Below are positions 9,670 through 19,942 of a stretch of DNA of 53,715 nucleotides, in pieces (within the stretch, counting starts at the first letter, position 1; each line of letters begins with the position of its first letter). The position numbers were made by a program, and so were the translations under genes. Location: the NCBI GenBank assembly GCA_009920495.1, contig RFZW01000002.1, forward strand, positions 1 through 53,715, given 5' to 3'. Under the pieces are notes generated by a model that was given only the letters and a program-made list of their open reading frames with translations, was not told where the DNA came from and ran no database searches. This DNA comes from Chitinophagia bacterium. Lineage in GTDB: Bacteria > Bacteroidota > Bacteroidia > Chitinophagales > Chitinophagaceae.

Positions 9670-11325
9670 ATGAGTTTTAGAAACTATCAGGTGCCATATG
9701 AGATAAATGAACAGTTTAAGAAGAAGGCGGCTTATTTTTCTATGGAATTTGCAATACATCAGCCTTTGAAAATTTACAGTGGTGGTTTGGGTTTTCTGGC
9801 TGGTTCTCATTTAAGAAGCGCATTTGAACTGAACCAAAATTTAATTGGGGTTGGTATTTTATGGAAGTATGGCTATTATGACCAAGCAAGAAACCAAGAT
9901 CAAACTTTGCAGGTCACCTTCATGGAGAAAATGTATAGTTTCTTGGAAGATACCGGTATTAAATACCAAATTTTAATTCACGACCACCCTGTTTGGGTAA
10001 AAGCTTATTATTTAGCGCCCAATACCTTTTGTAGTGCACCCTTATTTTTATTAAGTACCGATTTACCTGAGAACGATTATGTATCTCAAACAATCACACA
10101 CCGTTTATATGACGCCAATGTGGCAACCAAAGTGGCACAATTTATTTTATTAGGGGTGGGTGGTGCAAAATTGATTGACGAATTAAATTTCGAACCTGAA
10201 GTATATCATTTAAATGAAGCACATGGATTTTCATCAGCCTTTTATTTATTGAATAAATACAAGTCATTAGACGAGGTTAAAAAAAGACTGGTATTCACTA
10301 CACATACTCCTGAAGAAGCAGGTAATGAAAAACACGATATCTACTTATGTCATAAGATGGGTTATTTCTGCGGCTTAAGCTTGGATGAAGTAAGAAAATT
10401 AACGGGCATTGATGATGATCAATTTAATCATTCTTTGGCCGCACTAAGGTTTGCCCGAAAAGCCAATGGCGTTTCTGAACTACACGGACATGTGAGCAGG
10501 GCCTTATGGGGTAAATACGAAGGTATTTGTCCGATCACGCATGTTACCAATGCACAAAACTGGCGCTATTGGGCGGACAAACAATTATATCGTTTTGCTG
10601 AAAATAGTGATGATGCAGGATTTGATGATCGTAAAATGTATTTGAAAAAAAGAGCATTTGAAATTGTAGCAGATCAAACAGGCAAGGTATTTGACCCGAA
10701 TGTTTTAACGATTGTTTGGGCAAGAAGATTTGCTGGATACAAACGTGCTGATTTTTTATCTTGGGATATGGATCGATTTGAAAAATTACTATCCAACAAA
10801 AAACATCCAGTTCAAATTATATTCGCAGGCAAGCCCTATCCGGTGGACTACCCCGCAATTTCACAATTCAATAACCTAGTTCATTTAAGCAAAAACTACA
10901 ATAATGTTGCTGTATTAATTGGATACGAATTAGGCTTAAGTAAAAGAATGAAACAAGCATCTGATGTTTGGTTAAACAATCCACGTGTACCAAGAGAAGC
11001 TTCGGGCACCAGTGGTATGACTGCTGCTATGAATGGCGCTGTAAATTTTTCAACGGATGATGGATGGATACCTGAATTTATAAACCATGGCAATAATGGT
11101 TTTGTAGTTCCTAAGGCCGACTACGATAATATGTCCACGCAACAACAAGACGACTATGATTTAGATGAAATGTATAAAATATTAGAAGAAGAAATTGTTC
11201 CTATGTATTATGACAATAAGGAAACATGGCGTCAAATTACACAAAACGGAATGAATGATGTTCGATTCCAATTTGACAGTAATAGAATGGCAGAAGAGTA
11301 TTACGAAAAAATGTATAAAATCTAA
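9670..11325 (+). CDS. glgP: Alpha-glucan (glycogen) phosphorylase, GT35 short form
   Basis: AAYFSMEFAIHQPLKIYSGGLGFLAGSHL, HLNEAHGFSSAF, TTHTPEEAGNEKHD, WARRFAGYKRADFL, RVPREASGTSGMTAAMNGAVNFSTDDGW. Confidence 0.9.
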   Translation: MSFRNYQVPYEINEQFKKKAAYFSMEFAIHQPLKIYSGGLGFLAGSHLRSAFELNQNLIGVGILWKYGYYDQARNQDQTLQVTFMEKMYSFLEDTGIKYQILIHDHPVWVKAYYLAPNTFCSAPLFLLSTDLPENDYVSQTITHRLYDANVATKVAQFILLGVGGAKLIDELNFEPEVYHLNEAHGFSSAFYLLNKYKSLDEVKKRLVFTTHTPEEAGNEKHDIYLCHKMGYFCGLSLDEVRKLTGIDDDQFNHSLAALRFARKANGVSELHGHVSRALWGKYEGICPITHVTNAQNWRYWADKQLYRFAENSDDAGFDDRKMYLKKRAFEIVADQTGKVFDPNVLTIVWARRFAGYKRADFLSWDMDRFEKLLSNKKHPVQIIFAGKPYPVDYPAISQFNNLVHLSKNYNNVAVLIGYELGLSKRMKQASDVWLNNPRVPREASGTSGMTAAMNGAVNFSTDDGWIPEFINHGNNGFVVPKADYDNMSTQQQDDYDLDEMYKILEEEIVPMYYDNKETWRQITQNGMNDVRFQFDSNRMAEEYYEKMYKI

Positions 11326-11380
11326 ATATACAACTCCCCCATTTTTAATTTTAAGACTTACTTACACTAACCCAGCTAAT

Positions 11381-11414
11381 AAAAATGCCCCTCGAATTAT
11401 CGGGGGGCATTTTA
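11381..11414. terminator. Bidirectional terminator between convergent genes
   Basis: AAAATGCCCCtCGAattaTCGgGGGGCATTTT. Confidence 0.8.
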
Positions 11415-11456
11415 GTAAAGAGCAATTTTTTTTAACCAAAAAAATGATCTGCTTGA

Positions 11457-12815
11457 TTAATATTTAAATGGTTTGCCATTCACCATCACCTCTTGTGTTT
11501 TTTGGTCAAAAGTAACTTTAGCACCAGTCCTACAAGCAGCATTGGCCATGATGGTTGCAATAGAATGTTGGTACCCTGCTTCCACTGGCGCATTAGGTTG
11601 TTTTCTTGAACGAATACATTCCATCCAGTTACGCACATGCGCTGATGTCAATGGATCACTTCCAGTATTTGCCGCAGAAGACACTTTTATTTCCTTATCT
11701 GTTAAACTAAATTCAGGCAATAAATTTGGTTGCATATTCATCGCATCCGCAAACCTTTTGGTCAGCCCACCTTTTGGAGAAACTTTATTATTCACCAAGT
11801 TTAATTCACCGCCATTAGAATAATACATTTCTGAAGCATTGTCATCCCCATTATGCATACGTGACATAAACACCACTTGGAATCCTTTGCTCATATCATC
11901 TAATGGCCCGTAATCAAATACAGCGGTTGTAGTATCCCAATTGCGGCGACCATCTTTCCATGCATAAATGCCGCCATTCGCTGTTACACTTCGAGGATGT
12001 GGTAATTCACTGAACCAGTTAACCGTATCAATTTGATGACTCATCCATTGACCTGGCATACCAGATGAATAAGGCCAGAATAAACGATATTCTAAGTATT
12101 TTCTAGGATCAAAATTTTCATAGGGGCGATTGATTAAAAATCTTTTCCAATCCAAATCTTCCTCTTTACACTTTGCTACTAAATCTGGTCTTCTCCAACG
12201 ACCTGGTTGGTTTACATTCCAAGTTAATTCAACCATCGTGATAGGTCCGAATTTCCCTTGTTGGATAAAGTCAGCTGCAGCTTTATAATTTGAGCCACTA
12301 CGACGTTGAGATCCAATTTGAACGATACGGTCGGATGCTTTAATTACTTTGAATGCATTTCGGTTGTCCTCCATGGTTTCTGCAAATGGCTTTTCACAAT
12401 ACACATCCATTCCTGCTTTAACCGCTTCAGTTGCATGCGTTGCATGTTGAAAATCGGCAGTGCTTATAAATACACCGTCAATATCCTTACCTGCATATAA
12501 CTCATCATTGTTGCGCGCTGCGCGTACGCCATGACCAAATGTTTTTTCTAAAAAGGCAGACCCTTCTTCTCTTCTTACTTTCCATAAATCTGAAACGGCT
12601 ACAATATCAAAATTTAATTCCTTATAATGATTTAAGAAACTTGGCAAATGCGCTTGTCTGAAACGATCAGAAAAACCCACTACCCCTAACCTTACGCGAT
12701 CATTGGCGCCCAAAATATTGGCATAACTTTTAGCACTAAAGCCTAAAGTAGTCGCATAGGTAACAGCCGCAGCCTTCGCAGTTTGTTTGATAAAATTTCT
12801 TCGATTGTTTTCCAT
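11457..12815 (-). CDS. Gfo/Idh/MocA family oxidoreductase with Tat-like signal
   Basis: MENNRRNFIKQTAKAAAVTYATTLGFSAKSYA; VRLGVVGFSDRFRQAHLPSF; CEKPFAETMEDNRNAFKVIK. Confidence 0.85.
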   Translation of the reverse strand: MENNRRNFIKQTAKAAAVTYATTLGFSAKSYANILGANDRVRLGVVGFSDRFRQAHLPSFLNHYKELNFDIVAVSDLWKVRREEGSAFLEKTFGHGVRAARNNDELYAGKDIDGVFISTADFQHATHATEAVKAGMDVYCEKPFAETMEDNRNAFKVIKASDRIVQIGSQRRSGSNYKAAADFIQQGKFGPITMVELTWNVNQPGRWRRPDLVAKCKEEDLDWKRFLINRPYENFDPRKYLEYRLFWPYSSGMPGQWMSHQIDTVNWFSELPHPRSVTANGGIYAWKDGRRNWDTTTAVFDYGPLDDMSKGFQVVFMSRMHNGDDNASEMYYSNGGELNLVNNKVSPKGGLTKRFADAMNMQPNLLPEFSLTDKEIKVSSAANTGSDPLTSAHVRNWMECIRSRKQPNAPVEAGYQHSIATIMANAACRTGAKVTFDQKTQEVMVNGKPFKY

Positions 12816-12943
12816 AATTATGAATTTATTAGTTTTATTATTATTTATGTTTAATTCTTTGAATTAATTAGCTAGCATCGGACTATTTGCATCTTCAATT
12901 TAATTATAAAATCTAGCATTCTACAAATAAATTTTTTGTGTGA

Positions 12944-13690
12944 TTAAATAAATTGTTGAACAATATAATAAAGAATGGAAGGGCATAATAAACAACCCAT
13001 ACCAGTGCTAAATGTTGCTGTTAATGCCCCATAAGGAACCAACTTCATATCGGTCGCAGCCAGGCCTGCCGAAACCCCACTCGTCGTTGACAACATTCCG
13101 CCATAAATCATTGCTGTATGTGGATTATTTAATTGGATTTTATTAGCTATAATTGGTGTTGCAATGGTAACAAAAACCGATTTTATTACCCCAATGGCAA
13201 TACTTATTGCAATCACTTCCGAGCTGGCTCCAACAGCCGCCCCAGTGACTGGCCCTACAATAAAAGTACAGGCTCCAGCCCCAATAGTCGTTAATGATTT
13301 GGCATCCGTGAATCCCATAAAATAGGCAATAACACCCCCTACAAAAAAAGCAATAACAATCCCTAATACAATGCTAATGACACCAGCTAATCCTGCTTTT
13401 TTAATTTCAGAAAAACTAGCACCCATCGCAGTGGATACAATCGAAAAGTCGCGTAACATAGCGCCCCCTAATAATGCCATTCCAGAAAACGCAGGTATAG
13501 CTGCAATTCCTTTTTCACCTTTTCCAAAATAAGCAATAAATAAACCAAAACTGATGGCAATGGCTGCAGCAGGAATTTTATTATTTGTTACTTTTTTACC
13601 AACTAAAAAAGATAAGTACATAATTACCCCAACTACAAGAAAGGCGAATATCAGTCCATTTTTATCTAAAATATTTATGATGTTTTGCAT
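12944..13690 (-). CDS. madM: Malonate transporter MadM-like subunit
   Basis: Multi-TM protein GMALLGGAMLRDFSIVSTAMGASFSEIKKAGLAGV…GAGACTFIVGPVTGAAVGASSEVIAISIAIGVIKSV; adjacent to the MadL-like partner. Confidence 0.8.
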   Translation of the reverse strand: MQNIINILDKNGLIFAFLVVGVIMYLSFLVGKKVTNNKIPAAAIAISFGLFIAYFGKGEKGIAAIPAFSGMALLGGAMLRDFSIVSTAMGASFSEIKKAGLAGVISIVLGIVIAFFVGGVIAYFMGFTDAKSLTTIGAGACTFIVGPVTGAAVGASSEVIAISIAIGVIKSVFVTIATPIIANKIQLNNPHTAMIYGGMLSTTSGVSAGLAATDMKLVPYGALTATFSTGMGCLLCPSILYYIVQQFI

Positions 13691-13692
13691 AC

Positions 13693-14055
13693 TTATTTTT
13701 TTATTCGGTTTATTTTAGCAATTAAAGGAATAAGTAAAAAACAAACCGACGTCGCAATAATTGCTACAATTAAAGCAACCCAACCTCCTATCAAAGCAGC
13801 CTTTACATTTTGGGTAGCCGACATCGCAACAATTACAGGAATATACATGCTACTCCAAAACAATATACCTTGCTCTGTTTCAGGTACCAATAATTTTTTT
13901 TTATTTAAATAATCATTCAACAAAATCAATAATATCATTGCGAATCCAACACCGCCTAAATTTCCGCTCATATCAAATAAACGTCCAAACCAATCACCAA
14001 TAAATTGGCCCACTAAATAACATGCTGCTAAAATGGCGACTCCATATATTTTCAT
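13693..14055 (-). CDS. madL: Malonate transporter MadL-like subunit
   Basis: IYGVAILAACYLVGQFIGDWFG…GGVGFAMILLILLNDYL…GILFWSSMYIPVIVAMSATQNV fits the MadL family; adjacent to madM. Confidence 0.8.
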   Translation of the reverse strand: MKIYGVAILAACYLVGQFIGDWFGRLFDMSGNLGGVGFAMILLILLNDYLNKKKLLVPETEQGILFWSSMYIPVIVAMSATQNVKAALIGGWVALIVAIIATSVCFLLIPLIAKINRIKK

Positions 14056-14067
14056 GCTTGATGTGTT

Positions 14068-15578
14068 TTATTTTTTATTAATTATTTGCTTTACTTCTGA
14101 TTTAATCGCGCTCCCCCATACCTTATACCCTTGCTCATTATAATGCAGCTTATCGTCCTTATATAAACTTGTTATAGGGAACCCATCTGCCCCTAAAAAA
14201 TGCTCCTGAAAACCAATCGTATATAAATTAGCTTGTGTATTGCAATAGGCTTCAATCAATGTATTCGCCTGTTGTACTTTATCCCAAACCTTCCATCGTT
14301 TTTCACTGGGTGAAATTTTAAGCCAAGTAATTGGAATCAGCGGTTGTTGAACACGAATTTCTTGCACTATAAATTTAAATAACTCGAAGACTTGTTCAGG
14401 ATCCTTATCACTATTGCCATCAACGATATCATTCCCTACATAAAAAAAGATGCCTTTGGGATGATGTGACGCTAAAATCCGATCAATATAATAAGCTACA
14501 TCTCTTAAATTACAGCCCCCAAAACCACGATGAATGATATCATTGTATGAAATATCATTACGAATATTTTGCCACATTCGAATATAGGAACTACCAAAAA
14601 ACAAAAGTGCAGTATCAGAATGCTTCTCTGATTTATTTAAAATATCAAATCTTGCAAAAGTGGTATCATATTTCCAAGGTCCAGTAATTGAATTATCTAT
14701 ATTGTCCACCTTTCGTTTTAATTGTGTAAAAAGCCAATGTTCCATAGAATTTAATAATGTATCCTGTCGCAATTTACTATCTCCCCCATTTCCTTGACCA
14801 GGAACATTAGTTAGTGTATGGCCTGCATTATAAAATGGACGCCATGCTGTTGGTATCCCTAATCGCAGACAATGCTGATAAAGGATAGCTGGTCCATATT
14901 TGAAACTATGGTAATCATAGGAACTGTCATAAGGTACAGTTAAATCAGCAAGCCCTGCAGCATTATATAAGGGCGCATCCCCTTTTTTTATCCATGTGTA
15001 ATCAATCATGGATCCCCATAAATTAAATACCCCTTGTACTTTTGAAGCATATCCTTCATTCCCGAACTTCCTGCTAAAAATATTTGGGTTTCATCTATCC
15101 CATATTGTGATGCATTTTTCCTAAAAAATCGAACAGCCGCGCGTGCATCTTGTTGTGCTCTATACATGGCTTCATGATAATCTTTATTTGTATTGGTTGC
15201 AGCTATCCCCAAACGATAATCAATAGAAGCAACCACAAAACCCTTTTTCCCTAGCCTAATACCCAACTTATTACTTATTGAACTTGATTTATTATTATTT
15301 CTAAAACCACCCCCATGAATAAAAATAACCAAGGGCCTTTTTTTAACAGTATCAACTTGGGGTGGCATAAATAAATTTAATAGCAATTTCTCATTCTCCC
15401 CTTTTAAATTGATGGATTCTCCATAGGGGATATCAATCAAGGAATCAATATTCGTAAACAGCTCATTTTTATAACGCTTTCCCAAGTTGGTTCCTTCTGT
15501 ATTTTGCTTTTGTGCAAATACTTGAAAATGCGCTATAAGAAATAATATAAAACAAAATGACTGCACAAATTTTTTCAT
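14068..15578 (-). pseudogene. Exported alpha/beta-hydrolase + SGNH-like esterase, interrupted by internal deletion/frameshift near 15060-15066
   Basis: ORF 15006..15602 encodes the esterase N-half (VIFIHGGGF…DETQIFLAGSSG). ORF 14068..15009 encodes the C-half plus an SGNH-like domain. In the second frame the sequence reads NEGYASKVQGVFNLWGSMIDYTWIKKGDAPLYNAAGLAD, showing that both halves belong to one protein. Confidence 0.8.
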
Positions 15579-15594
15579 AGTGATTATTGAATTT

Positions 15595-17094
15595 TTAAAC
15601 AAACATTTTTTTTATATCATTCTTAACTACCTTACCCATTGCATTTCGTGGTAAATCTTTCATGACCAAATATCTTCTCGGTTTTTTATAAGAAGCGATA
15701 TAATTTACAATCCAATCTGACAATGATTTCTCATTAAAATCATTTATGAAGGGCTTTTTTAAAACAATAGCTGCTGCAATTAACTCTCCCCACTCATCAT
15801 CATCAATACCAACCACTGCACAATCTTGAATCATTTCATTGGTTCTTAAAATCTCTTCTATTTCTAATGCAGATATTTTATAACCGCCCGACTTTATGAT
15901 GTCTACCGATTGTCGCCCCATGATTCTATAATATCCATTTTCAATCACCGCAATATCTCCAGTTTTAAACCAGCCATCATTTGTAAAAGTGGCTTGTGTC
16001 GCCTCCGGTCGTTGCCAATATTCTTTAAAAACATTATCTCCTTTTACTAATATCTCCCCTGGCATTTGATCTCCCACTTGAACAAAGTGTTCGTCTGCTA
16101 GTTTTATTTGAACGCCGGGCAAGGGAATGCCAACATATCCCGCTTTCCGATCTCCATGATAGGGATTACTAATTGCCATCCCAAGTTCAGTCATCCCATA
16201 TCTTTCTAATAATTGATGGCCGCTAATTTGCGCCCACTTATCCATCACACTTACCGGAAGGGCCGCTGACCCACATACCATTAGCCTAAACTTTTTCATG
16301 CATTCACGGAGTGTATTTTGATTCTCCATCGCTAAGGTTTCAAAATACGCAATCAGCTTATAGTAAATAGTAGGCACTGCCATGAATACATTTAACTTGT
16401 TTTGTCCAATTAAATTAAATATTTGTTCAGGCGAAAAGCCAGCAGTGAAATTACAGCTAGCGCCTGCCCAAAGTGAACAACCAACCACATTTATAATTCC
16501 ATGCACATGATGCAAAGGCAATACACAGATAATTCGATCATGGGGCGACCATTCCCAAGCTTTAATTAATGTATTAATTTGGGCTTCAATATTTTTATGC
16601 GTTGTAACCACCCCTTTGGGTTTATTGGTGGTACCACTCGTATATAAAATCAACGCATTTCTTTGCTTTTCTATTGGAGGTAATAATTCAGGGAATGCTA
16701 ATTGCTGATCATTTATTTCTTCAATAACAATGACGCTTATATTTGAATTTTGTAAATAAGGCCCTAATACTTCTTTGAATTCTTTGGAAATAACTAAAAT
16801 AGTTGATTGCGTATCGTCCAACACATATTCCAAAGATGGAAGTGGATGTGTAATACATAATGGAACTGCAACGCCTCCTGCGATCCAAATCGCCCACAAT
16901 GTTTTTACATAATCAAAACCTGGATGCACCATAAAAGCAACCCTAGCTTGATTCAAATCGGAGGTATTATTTAAGAGTATGCCTGAAAATTTCTCCGCAC
17001 TTGCTATTAGTTGCTCATACTTATAAATGACGCCATCATGAATGATGGCGTCATTATTTAAATGCTTTTTTGCTTGTTCAAAAAATTGAAGCAT
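15595..17094 (-). CDS. Acyl-CoA synthetase, malonyl-CoA synthetase (MatB/ACSF3)-like
   Basis: ANL superfamily: LILYTSGTTNKPKGVVTTHKNIEAQ, LPLHHVHGIINVVGCSLWAGA, RYGMTELGMAISNPYHGDRKAGYVGIPLPGV, GWFKTGDIAVIENGYYRIMGRQSVDIIKSGGYKISALEIE. Confidence 0.8.
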   Translation of the reverse strand: MLQFFEQAKKHLNNDAIIHDGVIYKYEQLIASAEKFSGILLNNTSDLNQARVAFMVHPGFDYVKTLWAIWIAGGVAVPLCITHPLPSLEYVLDDTQSTILVISKEFKEVLGPYLQNSNISVIVIEEINDQQLAFPELLPPIEKQRNALILYTSGTTNKPKGVVTTHKNIEAQINTLIKAWEWSPHDRIICVLPLHHVHGIINVVGCSLWAGASCNFTAGFSPEQIFNLIGQNKLNVFMAVPTIYYKLIAYFETLAMENQNTLRECMKKFRLMVCGSAALPVSVMDKWAQISGHQLLERYGMTELGMAISNPYHGDRKAGYVGIPLPGVQIKLADEHFVQVGDQMPGEILVKGDNVFKEYWQRPEATQATFTNDGWFKTGDIAVIENGYYRIMGRQSVDIIKSGGYKISALEIEEILRTNEMIQDCAVVGIDDDEWGELIAAAIVLKKPFINDFNEKSLSDWIVNYIASYKKPRRYLVMKDLPRNAMGKVVKNDIKKMFV

Positions 17095-17107
17095 TTAGTA
17101 TAGCTAG

Positions 17108-18688
17108 TTACAAGTTGATAATTTTTTCCTTTGGAACCAATGACTTCATGATGCTCCAAGCAATTAAATACGCCACTGCACAAAAAGCAAACATCATTGA
17201 ATAAGCAGTGGTTAGGGAACCACGTACTGCTTCCTTTTGAATATGAATAAACAATTCATATTGGGTTGGATCCACCGCTTGTAATTTTGCTTGTATATCT
17301 TTGGTTAAATTTGACCAATCTTTTTGTGCCACATTAATCAATACCCCTTTTTTATCGGTTACATTAAGTGATACCACTTTATTTAAATAATCAGCATACC
17401 CTGTATTTGTAGCACTTGACCAAGTCGCATTCACCGCTTTCAATTTGTAGCTATCGAATAACCATCCGCCTACTTTTGAAACCACAACACCCCCTAATCC
17501 GCCAGCCATTCCGCCAATACCCACTACGGTTGCAATGGATCTTTTTGGAAACATATCAGACACAGTAGTGTAAATATTTGCAGACCATGCCTGATGAGCA
17601 GATGCACCAATACCAATAAAAATTACGGGCACCCAATAACTCAAATAACCCAAAGGTTGCACTGCTAAAACCACCAAAGGAATAAATGCAATCATCAACA
17701 TGGCTTTCATACGACCATCATACGGCTTCATTCCTTTATTAATGAAATAAGTGGGGAAATAACCACCACCAATACTACCCACCATCGTCATACTATATAA
17801 CACCGTTAATGGAATGATAATAGCAGTACCCTCCATACTATATTGGTCCTTTAAATAGCCCGGTAACCAAAATAAGAAAAACCACCAAACACCATCCGTC
17901 ATAAACTTACCAATAGCAAAAGCCCAGGTTTGCTTATAACCCATCAAGGTAGCCCATGAAATACGATTAGTCACTTTACCATCCACGACTGTATCCTCCA
18001 CTTCAGTATGATCCGTTATGTATTCTAATTCGGCAGCAGATAACCTTTTTTGCTCAGTGGGTTTTTCATAATAAATAAACCAAAAAATTAACCACAAGAA
18101 CCCAATAGCGCCAATGATAAAGAATGCTTCTTCCCAACCCCAAGTGGTTACAATCCATGGCACAGAAAGCGGCGCTAATATCGCACCCACATTGGTACCT
18201 GAATTAAATATACCTGTAGCAAAAGATCTTTCTTTTTTGGGGAAATATTCCGCTGTTGCTTTAATAGCCGCCGGAAAATTGCCCGCTTCTCCAAAACCCA
18301 ACAAAGCCCTTGATAACATAAAACCTGCTATAGAAATTGGCACAGCAGTAATTCCTACCCAACCTAATACAGTGGCTACCATCATACCCGCTGGCACCGC
18401 ATAAGCATGTAAAATTGCAGCTAATGACCATATAATGATTGCCCAAGCATATCCTGCTTTTGTGCCTAATTTATCAACGATGCGTCCTGCAAATAATAAA
18501 GATATTGCATAACTAAATTGAAATACGGATGCGATATTAGCGTAATCACTATTACTCCAATCAAATTCACGCTCCAAAGTGGGTTTTAATAAACTCAACA
18601 CTTGACGATCAAGATAATTTACGGTAGTTGCAAAAAACAACAACGCACAAATGGTCCAGCGATATTTCCCAATAGCAGTTTGTTTCAT
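17108..18688 (-). CDS. exuT: MFS hexuronate transporter, ExuT-like
   Basis: MFS: RWTICALLFFATTVNYLDRQVLSLLKPTLEREFDWSNSDYANI…RALLGFGEAGNFPAAIKATAEYFPKKERSFATGIFNSGTNVGAILAPL; sits in a hexuronate operon. Confidence 0.85.
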   Translation of the reverse strand: MKQTAIGKYRWTICALLFFATTVNYLDRQVLSLLKPTLEREFDWSNSDYANIASVFQFSYAISLLFAGRIVDKLGTKAGYAWAIIIWSLAAILHAYAVPAGMMVATVLGWVGITAVPISIAGFMLSRALLGFGEAGNFPAAIKATAEYFPKKERSFATGIFNSGTNVGAILAPLSVPWIVTTWGWEEAFFIIGAIGFLWLIFWFIYYEKPTEQKRLSAAELEYITDHTEVEDTVVDGKVTNRISWATLMGYKQTWAFAIGKFMTDGVWWFFLFWLPGYLKDQYSMEGTAIIIPLTVLYSMTMVGSIGGGYFPTYFINKGMKPYDGRMKAMLMIAFIPLVVLAVQPLGYLSYWVPVIFIGIGASAHQAWSANIYTTVSDMFPKRSIATVVGIGGMAGGLGGVVVSKVGGWLFDSYKLKAVNATWSSATNTGYADYLNKVVSLNVTDKKGVLINVAQKDWSNLTKDIQAKLQAVDPTQYELFIHIQKEAVRGSLTTAYSMMFAFCAVAYLIAWSIMKSLVPKEKIINL

Positions 18689-19354
18689 TTACTTTGTTTT
18701 AATTGTTTGGATAAGTTCCAACACTTTTATTGTTTCTGTTTCAATAGTCGCATATTCCTTTGCTTCCATTAATTTTTTACTAATCAATTTACTACCCATA
18801 CCCACTGCACAAACCCCTGCTTTAAACCAACCTTCAATATTTTCCCTAGTGGTATCCACGCCACCTGTAGGCATAAATAAAAGTTTAGGAAATATATCTT
18901 TGATGCCACTTAAAAATTCAGGGCCTAATAAATTACCTGGGAATAATTTAATAAATTTTACGCCATTGTTTTCAGCTGCAATAATTTCAGTAGGCGTCAT
19001 ACAACCTGGCGCATATAACAATCCTTTTGCGTGCGTATAATCAGCTACCTCGGCGACATAACCAGGACTCACTAAAAAATCAGCGCCTGCATTGATATAA
19101 TCTGTCGCTTGTGCTACATTTTTGATGGTACCCACCCCAATTAATAACTCAGGCATTTCTGCATTTCTAATGGCCACCATTGCTTTGAAGTTTTTTAAAG
19201 CCGCTTCGCCACGATTGGTATACTCTACTGCTTTCACACCAGCTTTATAAATTGAACGCAAAATTTCAATACTCACAGACTCATCTGCATTAAAATATAA
19301 AGGCAACATTCCTTGGTGAATAATTGCGTCGATTGCTTGTTGATTTTTACTCAT
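18689..19354 (-). CDS. kdgA: 2-keto-3-deoxy-6-phosphogluconate aldolase
   Basis: MLPLYFNADESVSIEILRSIYKAGVKAVEYTNRGEAAL, IGVGTIKNVAQATDYINAGADFLVSPG, KLFPGNLLGPEFL, PTGGVDTTRENIEGWFKAGVCAVGMGSKL. Confidence 0.9.
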   Translation of the reverse strand: MSKNQQAIDAIIHQGMLPLYFNADESVSIEILRSIYKAGVKAVEYTNRGEAALKNFKAMVAIRNAEMPELLIGVGTIKNVAQATDYINAGADFLVSPGYVAEVADYTHAKGLLYAPGCMTPTEIIAAENNGVKFIKLFPGNLLGPEFLSGIKDIFPKLLFMPTGGVDTTRENIEGWFKAGVCAVGMGSKLISKKLMEAKEYATIETETIKVLELIQTIKTK

Positions 19355-19412
19355 GATTTTTTTTATTACTATTAATATTAAATTACAATTGATCCATCAT
19401 TCATCGGAAATA

Positions 19413-19862
19413 CTATATACGCACTTTTATCACCATTTTTGTAATCTCTCCTTGCCCAATCATTGGGGCATGAACATCTTCCGGAAAGAAAATAACAAAC
19501 TGATGATCGGTTAAACTAAAAAAGGTATCTGGTTGATCCAAATACAATTGCACATCTTTTTCAGCGTTATACTCACCATTAGGTAATACACACTTACTTC
19601 TTGGCTTCCATCCCATTTGCTCGTCCCCTTTGATACAAAGTTGAATATCAATATTTTTATTATGGCATTCAAATTTAGCAACACTTGCTTCGGCTGTTTT
19701 ACCAACAGCGGTGTTGTTAATCACTTTTAATCCATCTGAAATATCAAACTTACCTATTTCAATGGCAGTTAAATTTTGCGCAGCAATATATTCAAAAGCT
19801 GACTGAAATAAAGGATGTACACTGTAATATTTGTGTGCATTCTGTAGGGTATCTATAATCAT
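19413..19862 (-). CDS. YhcH/YjgK/YiaL family protein
   Basis: NIDIQLCIKGDEQMGW, FVIFFPEDVHAPMIGQGEITKMVIKV. Confidence 0.85.
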   Translation of the reverse strand: MIIDTLQNAHKYYSVHPLFQSAFEYIAAQNLTAIEIGKFDISDGLKVINNTAVGKTAEASVAKFECHNKNIDIQLCIKGDEQMGWKPRSKCVLPNGEYNAEKDVQLYLDQPDTFFSLTDHQFVIFFPEDVHAPMIGQGEITKMVIKVRI

Positions 19863-19942
19863 ATTCTTCCGTTTTAAATCATCTATTCTTATAATGAATG
19901 ATGCAATTCATTATAGAATTGCATCATTGGTAAGTTACTATT

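Noticed and set aside
11473-11823. Antisense ORF of 116 aa opposite a Gfo/Idh gene
   Set aside because: Shadow ORF with no recognisable domain.
15006-15009. ATGA overlap suggesting two translationally coupled genes
   Set aside because: The ATG is an internal Met of the WGSMIDYTW stretch, and the upstream bases of the same frame encode family-conserved residues. One broken gene explains it better.
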